From Symsagittifera roscoffensis (Eukaryota > Xenacoelomorpha > Acoela > Convolutidae), in NCBI RefSeq assembly GCF_963678635.1, contig NW_026971574.1, positions 1 to 50,507 on the forward strand: a stretch of DNA of 50,507 nucleotides, in the 5' to 3' direction. Shown here one piece after another: positions 1-15,130 of the stretch (the stretch's first letter is position 1; the number at the start of each line of letters is the position of its first letter). The position numbers and the translations under genes are program-made. Below the pieces are notes generated by a model. That model did no database searches. It had not been told where the DNA came from and saw nothing but the letters and a program-made list of their open reading frames with translations.

Positions 1-4896
<4,896 letters not shown>

Positions 4897-4963
4897 GATC
4901 ATGATTTAACCATGCTCAAAACTTGCGCAAGAACAACAATTTCTCATCATCTTTACCTTCTTA

Positions 4964-5793
4964 AATTGTTGCCTCAATCAGGATGAAATTGAACAATTGT
5001 CAAACTTATTATTAAAGAACCCAAAAGTACCCTAAAGTCTGGTATTGAAAAAGCACATTCACCATTACACATTCCACTTATAATTGTCTCAGTTTTCAAA
5101 AAACAACGCGTAACTGAAGTCCCTGTACAGTTAAATACAAAGTAAAAAAAGTCCCATTCTCGGAATGAAACTACTTCTCCAGTAAAGTTTAACCAGCAGC
5201 CAAAAGGTACCATAATAATAAACCTGAGTAATTGTCCGGCAAAAAGAGAATCTGCAAAACTAGTACTCGACACAATATACCTGAATTCTGTAATAGATAA
5301 ATCAAAATGTAACTGGCCATTTAACCAATACAATCCATAGCCACAAATTGTATACGAAAGCAGATATAAACAGCTCATTTAATGCCTCTAGATGAACAGT
5401 TGCGATGACTTACATAATTGAACATTGGAATCAACAAAACGGCCTTTTTAGTCCAGTCTCTAGATTTTCCAGAAAACTAGCACCATTTTTTGCAATTGTT
5501 CGCATTTTGTTACACTTAAATATGAAGAAAAGATAAATTGTTTGGACGATGTTTTCGTACAGTCACAAACAAAATCAGACAATTTCCAAGTATTAGAATT
5601 TTATCATCAAATTATTAGAAGAAAAAAAAGAGCCCCAGATAAATCATATTTTTCCTCACTCTTGTTAAACGTTTTGGGAATATATGATATACAAACATTC
5701 ACTCCTCTAATATCAAGAACAAATGCAGTGATAAAATTACAGCCACCATTAAAAAAATCAATGAAATGTAGGAATGTAAAATTTTCTACTTGA
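4964..5793 (+). pseudogene. Element A: decayed reverse transcriptase of a Ty3-like LTR retroelement
   Basis: Plus-strand RT remnant starting about 70 bp after the microsatellite, spread over several frames. A leading piece reads DEIEQLSNLLLKN from 4982. A fingers/palm piece from 5248 reads ESAKLVLDTIYLNSVIDKSK and ends at a TAG at 5338-5340. A motif-A-like KADINSSF follows at 5357-5380, with the catalytic Asp at 5363-5365. The catalytic LDDVFVQSQTK is at 5542-5574, followed by a thumb-like stretch open to 5793 (LGIYD, then ISRTNAVIKLQPP). Order and spacing are those of a retroelement RT, but stops and frameshifts break it at least four times. RT catalyses reverse transcription of the element RNA; this copy cannot. 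Ty3-like is favoured over BEL/Pao because of the TDHKP-type RNase H just downstream. Confidence 0.8.
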
Positions 5794-5856
5794 AAAAGTA
5801 GACCAAATGCAAGTTTGTTTTAAACCAATTTACAAAAACGTAACGCGAACAAAACA

Positions 5857-6268
5857 TTTTTGAATGGACAATCGAAGAACAAAAACGATTCGATGAAATT
5901 AAGAAAATCAGTCTGGAAAAAAATTAAACAGAAACCACGATCCAGATCAATCAATTTACGCAGAGTGTGATGCATCCAACTTAGGAATTGGACCAGCACT
6001 TCTACAATCTCACCGAGGAACGAAAAAAATATATTTAATCTCAAGCAATTCACGACTTTTTACACAAGCAGATCAACGAAAGCCTACAAGCATGAGTGAG
6101 TATACAGCTAAAAAGCAAACAACAACTGATAGAGATTTTTTATTTATCAAAATAAAACACCCAACTGTTCCAATCACAGATCATAAACCAACAAATTTTT
6201 TACACAGAAACCAAAACCAAATCATAGAGTGTGTAAAAATCCCATTAACAAGACTAGAGATGGAATAA
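5857..6268 (+). pseudogene. Element A: RNase H domain remnant
   Basis: A first piece reads FEWTIEEQKRFDEIKK from 5859, the usual RT to RNase H boundary (W..EQ..FDEIK). A one-base slip in the A-run near 5918-5923 moves the frame. The domain then stays open from 5924 to the TAA at 6266-6268. Within it are AECDASNLGIGPALLQ (catalytic Asp in the DAS motif), LISSNSRLFTQAD and PITDHKPTNFL. The DAS and TDHKP motifs are characteristic of Ty3/gypsy-type RNase H, which removes the RNA strand during reverse transcription. The conserved glutamate region is altered, as the usual (S/T)..E is represented by SMSEYTAKK. Clearly derived from pol and non-functional as it stands. Confidence 0.82.
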
Positions 6269-6317
6269 AGTTTTCCATTATATACAAAAAACCTAGCAAC
6301 CGAGTTAGTCAAAAAAA

Positions 6318-6680
6318 TCCAAATCTAGATTCTGTAATAAGACTAATGAAATCCTGGCACAAATGCAAAACAAACCTGCCAAAGCAGATATAAACATCCT
6401 AGACAAAAAAAATTGCTACGATATTTGGGCACTTTCACTAGCAACTCAATAAATGAAATCACAGATAACTTGGAAAAGTTAAATCCCAGTAAGAGTGTCC
6501 TTTTTACCATTAATTTTAATTCAATTTGACCATTCAACCAAAATAACCGATTTATGTTTCAATTTTATTATTCTCCAATGTTTCGGTACCTTCATTAACA
6601 CATCAATTAATATAAGCACAGACAATTTGGAAAATTTAATCCTCGATAATTCGGTATCTTCGATAACATATAAATAGGTA
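6318..6680 (+). pseudogene. Element A: linker between RNase H and integrase, with internal duplication
   Basis: Downstream of RNase H, short peptides in changing frames continue the same pol: SVIRLMKSWHKCKT around 6330-6370, KPAKADINILD around 6375-6405, and LLRYLGTFTSNSINEITDNL from about 6414. A second, diverged version of the last peptide (CFGTFINTSINISTDNLENL) lies at about 6578-6640, within a frame open to 6677. The same segment is therefore present twice in tandem. The integrase N-terminal and catalytic core expected next are missing: sequence passes directly into the C-terminal half of integrase. This part is recognisable mainly by context. Confidence 0.55.
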
Positions 6681-6739
6681 AAAACACATATAGTTTGGGA
6701 TTTTTGAAACGTACTTTAGATCAAAAACAATCTATGACA

Positions 6740-7640
6740 GCTTCATACAAAACGTTTATTTACATTATATCAGTTATACAAATTTAAACCTAAAACTTCA
6801 CTTACCCTTTGAACTAATGGATTAGTTTGAGGCATAAATTGGTCATTTAACGATGTACAATTATTGGAAATGATAAAAAACACGGAATGAACAACTGGCG
6901 TAAAATTATTCACGCTCGCATATAATTCTCAAATAACCCCAACTCTTCGATTATCAACTTTGCTTTTCAGTCAAAAACCACAAAAACCAATGATGTTCAC
7001 AGAAAACAGTTATAATACACAAGGACATTTTCAACAATCAAAAGACTCCACTTCTTATTACTTACCACTGCACAGTTACGATGAACATACTTAGTCATCA
7101 CCCACAAGTTTTGAACTTAGCTTGTTGTTCCTAATTGGAATGGATTCTGGAAAAAAAGAAAAAAGACGCAGCGCGTGATATAAAAAAGTAACACGAAAAA
7201 TTGTTACACTGAAACATTGTTTAATCAAAGATCAATTCAAGTTTTACACTCACCTCATTTTCAAAAAAATGGCAATCTCGTTATAAATCTGAATATCATT
7301 CTACACGAAAGCACATCAGCGAATGTTCAACTTTCGGAAACAGAATCTTATCAATTTAGTGATACGTTTTCATGCTTAAATATTAAACTAATTGACCAAA
7401 AGAAAAAAAAAACATATCACGCAACACTGCAACAACATCTAATCCAATTACCCAAAAAAACATTCCCTACACGTTTTTACCCGTTAATAGTTTTTTACTG
7501 TACGCATTTTTGTTGAACTAACTGAAGAACTTTTTAACCACAAACCATTTGACAACTCGAAAGCATTATAAAAATCAACAATAAACACAATATTAAAATC
7601 TACTATACCATTTAGTTTATTCCAAAAAATTTTTTCAAAC
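6740..7640 (+). pseudogene. Element A: integrase C-terminal half and 3' end of pol, copy 1
   Basis: Peptide TNGLV at 6813-6827 matches the end of a Ty3-type integrase core, where it precedes the catalytic Glu (TNGlvE). Here a TGA replaces the next residue. A frame open from about 6902 to 7096 contains KLFTLAYNSQITPTLRLS and FSQKPQKPMMFTENS, typical of the post-core integrase segment (AYNS..H..T..SP, then P.KP). Later segments up to about 7640 keep weak coding character in several frames, for example 7217-7516. The integrase zinc-binding and first two catalytic Asp regions are absent. Further copies of this segment occur at 7655, 8936 and 36413. Confidence 0.65.
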
Positions 7641-7654
7641 AGCACACTCCTCCA

Positions 7655-8935
7655 ATTTTAAAACTTACTTTAGATCAGAAAAAAATCTATGACATCTTCA
7701 TACAATACGTTTCTATACATTATATCAATTATACAAAATTAAACTTAAAACTTCACATACCCTTTGAACTAATGGATTAGTCTGAGGCATAAATCGGTAA
7801 TTTGACGATGTACAATTATTGGAAATGATGAAAAACCCGGAATGAACAACTGATGTAAAAAAATTCACGCTCGCATATAATTCTCAAATAATCCCAACTC
7901 TTCGATTATCAACTTTGCTTTTCAGTCAAAAGCCACAAAAACCAATGATGTTCACAGAAAACAGTTATAACACACAAGGACATTTTCAACAATCAAAAGA
8001 CTCCACTTGTTTTTAGTTACCACTGCACAGTCACGATGCACATACTTAGTCATCACCCACAAGTTTTGAACTTAGCTTGCTGTTCCTAATTGAAATGGAT
8101 TCTGGAAAAAAAGAAAAAAGACGCAGCGAGTGATATAAAAAAGTAACACGAAAAATTGTTACACTGAAACATTGTTAAATCAAAGATCAATCCACGTTTT
8201 ACACTCAACTCAAAAAAAAAATGGCATTCTCGTTATAAACCTGATTATCACCCTACAAGAAAGCACATCAACGAATGTTGAACTTTCCGAAACAGAATCA
8301 AAAGAACACTCCCTACACGTTTTTAACCGTTAATATTTTTTTTACTGTACGCATTTTTGTTGAACTAACTGAAGAACTATTGAACCACAAACCATTTGAC
8401 AATTCGAAAGCATTGTAAAAATCAACAATAAAAACAATATTATAATCCAGAAAAACACATCTCATTTATCACTACTATACAAAAAAAGTCCATAACCACA
8501 AAAAATTACCGAAAAAAAAGGAAACTCACAAAAACCCAAATCAAGTAGATTTTGATTAATCTGGAAAAAGTTATGAAAATTTTAAACCTCAGTCAAAAGT
8601 ATTGGAAAATTCATAAGAAAAAGTACTCGACTAATTAAAAGCTTCATTCGAAACGGCTTTCTTGAAGTTTTCATTAGACATACACTTTATCCATTTTCAC
8701 TGCGTTAAAGTTTCGAAATCTTTTGTTAAATTTTTAGAAGTAATATACAAACAATCAGCAAATCATCGCTCTCCAAAATCTCACTTTTTCCTTTCTCCAC
8801 TAAAGTTCAATTATGCAACGAGATCAATTAGATTTGTAATTTTCAATGTAAATCCTTAGGACAACTTTGAATAAACATGAAACAAAATCACAAAAAAACG
8901 CAATTAACAAACAAAATCAACATTATTTAAAATTT
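7655..8935 (+). repeat. Element A integrase/3'-end segment, copy 2
   Basis: Starts with the shared stretch ACTTTAGATCA...AAAATCTATGACA and runs parallel to 6700-7640 for about 800 bp with many substitutions and a deletion around 8300. It then continues through 8451-8935 into sequence that follows pol (A-rich, no long frame). A small open frame at 8662-8859 is repeated unchanged at 10016, which reflects duplication and not selection. Copy 2 is nearly identical to 9080-10285 (offset 1,354 bp). Confidence 0.85.
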
Positions 8936-10285
8936 AGGAAAATTTAATCCTCGATAATTCGGTATCTTCGATAACATATAAATAGGTAAAAACACATATA
9001 GTTTGGGATTTTTGAAACGTACTTTAGATCAAAAACAATCTATGACAGCTTCATACAAAACGTTTATTTACATTATATCAATTATACAAAATTAAACTTA
9101 AAACTTCACATACCCTTTGAACTAATGGATTAGTCTGAGGCATAAATCGGTAATTTGACGATGTACAATTATTGAAAATGATGAAAAACCCGGAATGAAC
9201 AACTGATGTAAAAAAATTCACGCTCGCATATAATTCTCAAATAATCCCAACTCTTCGATTATCAACTTTGCTTTTGAGTCAAAAGCCACAAAAACCAATG
9301 ATGTTCACAGAAAACAGTTATAACACACAAGGAAACTTTCAACAATCAAAAGACTCCACATGTTTTTAGTTACCACTGCACAGTCACGATGCACATACTT
9401 TGTCATCACCCACAAGTTTTGAACTTAGCTTGCTGTTCCTAATTGGAATGGATTCTGGAAAAAAAGAAAAAAGACGCAGCGAGTGATATAAAAAAGTAAC
9501 ACGAAAAATTGTTACACTGAAACATTGTTAAATCAAAGATCAATCCACGTTTTACACTCAACTCAAATCAAAAAAATGGCATTCTCGTTATAAACCTGAT
9601 TATCACCCTACAAGAAAGCACATCAAAGAATGTTGAACTTTCCGAAACAGAATCAAAAGAAGACTCCCTACACGTTTTTAACCGTTAATATTTTTTTTAC
9701 TGTACGCATTTTTGTTGAACTAACTGAAGAACTATTGAACCACAAACCATTTGACAATTCGAAAGCATTGTAAAAATCAACAATAAAAACAATATTATAA
9801 TCCAGAAAAACACATCTCATTTATCACTACTATACAAAAAGTCCATAACCACAAAAAATAACGAAAAAAAAAGGAAACTCACAAAAACCCAAATCATGTA
9901 GATTTTGATTCATCTGGAAAAAGTTATGAAAATTTTAAACCTCAGTCAAAAGTATTGGAAAATTCATTAAAAAAAAGTACTCGACTAATTAAAAGCTTCA
10001 TTCGAAACGGCTTTCTTGAAGTTTTCATTAGACATACACTTTATCCATTTTCACTGCGTTAAAGTTTCGAAATCTTTTGTTAAATTTTTAGAAGTAATAT
10101 ACAAACAATCAGCAAATCATCGCTCTCCAAAATCTCACTTTTTCCTTTCTCCACTAAAGTTCAATTATGCAACGAGATCAATTAGATTTGTAATTTTCAA
10201 TGTAAATCCTTGGGACAACTTTGAATAAACATGAAACAAAATCACAAAAAAACGCAATTAACAAACAAAATCAACATTATTGAAA
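8936..10285 (+). repeat. Chimeric tandem duplicate of 6631-6775 plus 7730-8929
   Basis: The first about 145 bp (8936-9080) are essentially identical to 6631-6775. From about 9081 the sequence instead follows copy 2 (7730-8929) with only scattered differences, for example CTTTTGAGTC for CTTTTCAGTC and an extra TC in the A-run near 9566. The switch is at the shared CATTATATCA. This is the signature of a tandem duplication of about 2.3 kb (6631-8929) followed by recombination between copies 1 and 2. The small divergence makes it one of the youngest events in the window. Confidence 0.9.
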
Positions 10286-10995
10286 AAAATCAGACACCAA
10301 AAATCCCCAATATAAGCAAAACGATTAGACTAAAGCTGAAAACTCACTAGAACTCATAGCCTACACATAGGCTTCAATCAAAAAAACTCGGATCATTCTA
10401 TAAAACACAAAAACTATCAACTTAATACCAGACCAAATAGACTGGTCTCCACCAAAAACTCATTTTTCACATTCTAAAAAAAACAATCGCGGTTTAGTTC
10501 AAAAAATATTTTGAAAACTTGAAATCCTTCTTTGAAGCTCACTCGTCAAAGAGTAGTGAAATTTTTCAATAAAGTCATAATAACCTAATTAAATTCATAC
10601 CTATTTTTCAAAACTTTTTTACCTGACTTTTAACTGATATCTTATAATTTAAAATTGTATGTTTTTTGTATTCCATTTGCCATCTTCGATCTTAAAGAAC
10701 AAACCACTTTTTCCTCTCTCAATTCATTGACACTCAAAGCATGTACGGTAAAAATCAACATCTTTTTTGAATGACAAATTTATTTTTAATCAAAAAGAAC
10801 TCTGATAATTTTTATCTTCCTTACTTTACTACCGACCCTATTATTAGCATCTTTTAAATTATTTCAAAAAGAAAAAAATGCCTAAATTTTATCTTAGAGT
10901 TTTATATATAAACCAGAATTGCTTTAAAAAACTAACTAACAGATCTCCTATCTGTCAATGCATCCCAAATTCCTAAGCTTATTCCCCAATCGATA
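10286..10995 (+). other. Element A 3'/LTR-like and leader region
   Basis: About 700 bp without coding potential between the pol 3' remnants and a gag-start-like ATG. It is matched at 37610-38410 by a diverged copy (same order, for example AGACTGGTCT near 10440 and 37811, and CTATCTGTCAAT near 10950 and 38362). A TATATATAAACC box lies at about 10905. The position between the pol end and a putative gag start, in both copies, suggests it contains the LTR and leader of tandemly joined elements. I could not define LTR ends (TG...CA) or a convincing primer binding site. Confidence 0.4.
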
Positions 10996-11160
10996 ATGGA
11001 AACACGAAGTCAACTAACTAAAAAGGATCTACCACAAAACCAGACAAATCAAAAACCCACATACCTTTGAGGAAAGACAAGTACCATTATCAGAACAGCT
11101 AAATCCAGGACTTCATAACGCCCCTCTAAGAGAAAATATAATATCTACTCAACATTAGCA
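10996..11160 (+). pseudogene. Possible start of element A gag
   Basis: ATG at 10996-10998 opens a 24-codon frame METRSQLTKKDLPQNQTNQK... ending at the TGA at 11068-11070. A basic M-x-TRSQ start is frequent in Ty3-type Gag proteins. The diverged copy at about 38410 has ETRSQLNVKS in the same position, with the ATG lost. Weak coding character continues in changing frames downstream (the ...NAPLRENI stretch). No capsid or zinc-knuckle motif can be recognised, so the assignment rests on context and the first residues only. Confidence 0.3.
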
Positions 11161-14100
11161 CAAGGTTGAAACAAATTTTGCCAGCATTGTCAAAAAAATA
11201 CCCCGATTGGTGACAAACAAATCATCCAATACATAAAAGATGTTTTACAACACACAGCATACACTTTAACATTGTGCAATAAAATCAGACTAGGCTCAAC
11301 AACACAAATCCACACACCAAACCGATCTTAAAAAAACAACTAAATCTATCTTTCATCATCGAAATTTTCAGCACCCCCGGCAGAAACTCTTTCCTTGCCT
11401 CAAACATCATCAGTAACAAGTGTTTTTGATCTCTGAGTAGCTTTCGGTAACTTTACAAACTTATCCCAATAATAGATAGTCAAGATCCACAAAACAGAAA
11501 AATAACCTTATGCTTGGAGTAATTTCGAGCTATCTCCTATCTAATTCTGCCAATGATTAGATATAGATAGCACACGGCTTCACAGTTGGACATTAAATGG
11601 ACTACAAAACAGACAAGACATCCGCAAAGACACAAAGTTCCATACAATTCAGGCATCATCTCAACGAAATCTTTTTTTTTTTCTAGAAGACGAATTAACA
11701 AAAAAATAAATAACCTAATCAAAATACCCATTACCACATTTTCAACCAATATAACACCTCTATAAAAGCCCTCTTCTATTATTTGCAGAGATTTGTTCTA
11801 TGAAAACGAAAGAAACACTATGCAGACATTGGTCAAACATCTTTTTACAACCCATTTTCTGGACTATCATATACATGTGTTTTTGAATATTTACATCAAT
11901 CAAAATATTATACTTTGTCACAAAATTTCAAACTAAAATTCACTGCAACCCTTTCTCATGCACATCAACGGAATACCTCCTTCTAAAAACTAAATCCAGC
12001 ACAAATTTACGTTAGTTTATGAGAAAATATAAGGTCCACCCACCATTATCACAAGGTCGAAACAGATCTCGACATCATAGTCAAAATAAAATATCCCGAT
12101 TGATAGACTAATCGATCATCATACAGTTTAATATACCCTCACCACCTGCATCTTCCATTTTCTCAACCCCACCAACTACCATAAAAAGTTCTCCCCCAAC
12201 TAATAATCAAAGTTCAACACAAAAAAACAACAAACCTACCATCTCATTGACCCGGCGCAACAACAAAATCAGACTAGGCTCAACAACACAATTCAAAAAA
12301 AAGCAAACCTATCCTAAAAAACAATTAAATCGATCTTTCATCTTAGAAATTTTCGTCACCCCTACCAGAAACACTTTCCGTACCTCCAACATCATCGAAA
12401 GCAAGTGCTTATACCTCTAAGTAGTTTTCCATAACTTTACAACATTATTCCAATAAAAGATAGACAAGATCCACAAAACAGAGGAAAAGCCTTACGCTTC
12501 GAGTAATTTCGCGCCATCTCCTATTTACTTCGACCAAAGTTTAGGTCGCACATGACCTCACAGTTGGGCATTAAATCGACTACAAAACAGACAAGACATC
12601 CGCAAAGACACAAATTATCATACAATTCAGAAATCATCTCAACGAAATCTTTTCTTTTCTAGAAATCGAACCAACAAAAAACTAAATAAACTGATCAAAA
12701 AACCCATTACCACATTCTCAATCGACATAACACCTCAATAAATGACCTAATCAGTTTTTTGCACAGATTTTTATATAAAAATGAAAAAAATCTTAGAAAT
12801 ACTTTTGGTCAAATATCTTTTTACAACCCATTTTCTGGACTCTCATATATTTGTGTCTTTTGATATTGACATCACTCGAAATCTTGTACTTTCTCGCAGA
12901 ATTTTAAACTTCAATTCACAGTCCTCCATTCCCATACACAGCACCACAAAACATTGTTCCAAATCACTGTGACTACAAAAAAGATCAACCAGAACTTAAT
13001 TGAAATTTAATAAAACAGTAAAAACGCAAAATTACCAAGCAACACAATGCAAAACGGAACTGCAATCAAAAGAACCACTCAGCCACCCTATAAGTCTAAG
13101 TTCGTCATTAAATACAACAAACAAATCATCTGATTTACTATGCTCGACAACAAAATCAGAAAAATATCATCAACCCTCTCAAATGTGTTTTTTATTTATG
13201 ACATTACTCGAAAAAATTATCTTCACGCGAAATTCCAAACTACAGTTCGCAAGCAAACACTTCTCACTCATAGCATCTCAATAATTCCTTCTAACACACT
13301 ATGACTATGAAAATAATCAATAGGATCGTAAAGTAAAAACGCATTAATACAAATTACCAAGTAACACAATGCGAATCGGAACCGCAAGCATTAGAAAAAA
13401 CCATTGCTCCACTCTACTTCACTCTTCATCAAAACAACTAAATCCAGCTCAACATAGGGCCCCTATATGAGAAATTATGAAGTCCACCCATCATTATCAC
13501 AAGGTTGAAACAGATCTCGACATCAAAGTCAAAATAAAATACCGATAGACAAAAAACCATCCACGACGAAGTATAAATTTTAGAACATCACGCATACAGT
13601 TTAACACACCCTCACGCCAGCATTTTATGTTCCTCAATCCTACCAACAACTATAAAAAATGCATTCCCACCTACAAATCTAGGTTCACCACAAAGTACAA
13701 CAAACCTACTAAATGATTCAATAGGCTCAACAACAAGATCAGAAAAAAAAACAATAGAAAACCCATTTATTATCCCCAGGCCCTCACAATGACTTCCGTT
13801 ATGGATGAGCTACATAATTTCTTGCAGCAAACCGATCCTAGAAAATGACTAAATTGATCATCATTCAAAAATGTCATCACCATTACCAAAAATATTTACC
13901 TACCACCAACACAACCAACAGCAGGTGTTTTATCTCTAAATAACTTTACAACATTATCTCAAAATGAGATAATCAAGATCCAAAAAACGCAAAAAAAACC
14001 TTACGCTTAGATTGGATTAATTTCGCGGGATATCTCCTCTCATTCGACCAAATTTTAGAAAGCACCTGATTTCACAGGTGGGAATTAAATTGACTATAAT

Positions 14101-15130
14101 ATAGACAAGGCATCAGCAAAAATACGAAACACCATACTAATTAGATATCATCTCAACTAAATCTTTTTTTTTCAAGAAAGCAATTTGAAAAAAAACTGAA
14201 AAACGTAAACTAAATACCCATTTCCACATTCACAACATAACACTTCCATTTTTGCAAAACAAAAACTATTGGTTAGACAAATTTTCACAACCCATTTTTT
14301 GGACTATCATACAATTGTATCTTTTCTAATTGACAACATTTCAAATTTCATACTTTTTTGAACAATTCCAAATTACAGTTCACAGCATTCCATTCGCACA
14401 CACAGCACTACAAGACATTCTTCTAACGCACTACAATTACGAAAACAACCATCAAGAACATACCGTATAATTGTAATAATACACAGTAGCACAATGTGAA
14501 TCGGAACTTCAACCAAAGAAAAAAAATGGTTGCCTTTTTTTAAATTTCTTTACTCTTCGTCAGAACATTTATGTCTAGCACGTCATAACGATCCGTTATC
14601 AGAAAGTTTTATCTCCAATCGCCATTATCACAACATAGTCAACACAAAAGACCCCGACGAACTAGTAACTTTACAACACCACGCATACAATTTAACATTC
14701 GCTCACCGCCAACATCTTTCACTTCCTCAATCATAAAAACAACTATGGAAAACTCCCCATCTACAAGTAACAGTTCGCCACAAAGTGCAACAAATCTATA
14801 ATCTGATTTGCCAGGCTTGACACAAAAACCAGAGAAAAAAAAACAAAATAAAACCCGTTTAATATCGCCAAACACTTCCAAAAGTCTTCCGTGATGGATG
14901 AACTACACAGTTCCAAAGTGCAAACTATACCTAGAGAACAACCAAACTAAATTTTCATCTATCAATTTTTCATCATTCCTACCAGAAACACTTTCCTTAC
15001 CACAAACACAATCAAAAACAATTATTTTATCTCTAAGTGGTTTTACAAAACTTTACAACAATATCTCAATAATATATAATAAAGATCCCCAAAACAAAAA
15101 CTACACTGAAACTTAGATTGGAGTAAATCC
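11140..15130 (+). repeat. Ladder of nested direct repeats, about 1.0-1.5 kb period
   Basis: Two sequence landmarks recur in the same order. The first is ATTATCACAAGGT-type, near 11150, 12040, 13490 and 14625. The second is an ACCAGAAACACTTTCC...TCTCTAAGTAG...AAGATCC block near 11380, 12365, 13880 and 14990. The ACAACCCATTTT(C/T)TGGACT landmark at 11847, 12822 and 14284 gives periods of 975 and 1,462 bp. The third unit is longer because a segment of about 320 bp (13035 and 13357, CAACACAATGC) is itself doubled. Copies are strongly diverged. Short frames here (for example 12781-12972 and 13000-13284) are broken coding remnants at best. Confidence 0.75.

Noticed and set aside
4974-5378. Minus-strand frame of 134 codons, hydrophobic
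   Set aside because: It is the reverse shadow of the element A RT remnant on the plus strand, whose peptides match RT in order.
8662-10228. Identical small protein encoded twice (8662 and 10016)
   Set aside because: Identity follows from the young 1.35-kb duplication covering non-coding flanks equally, so it is not evidence of selection.
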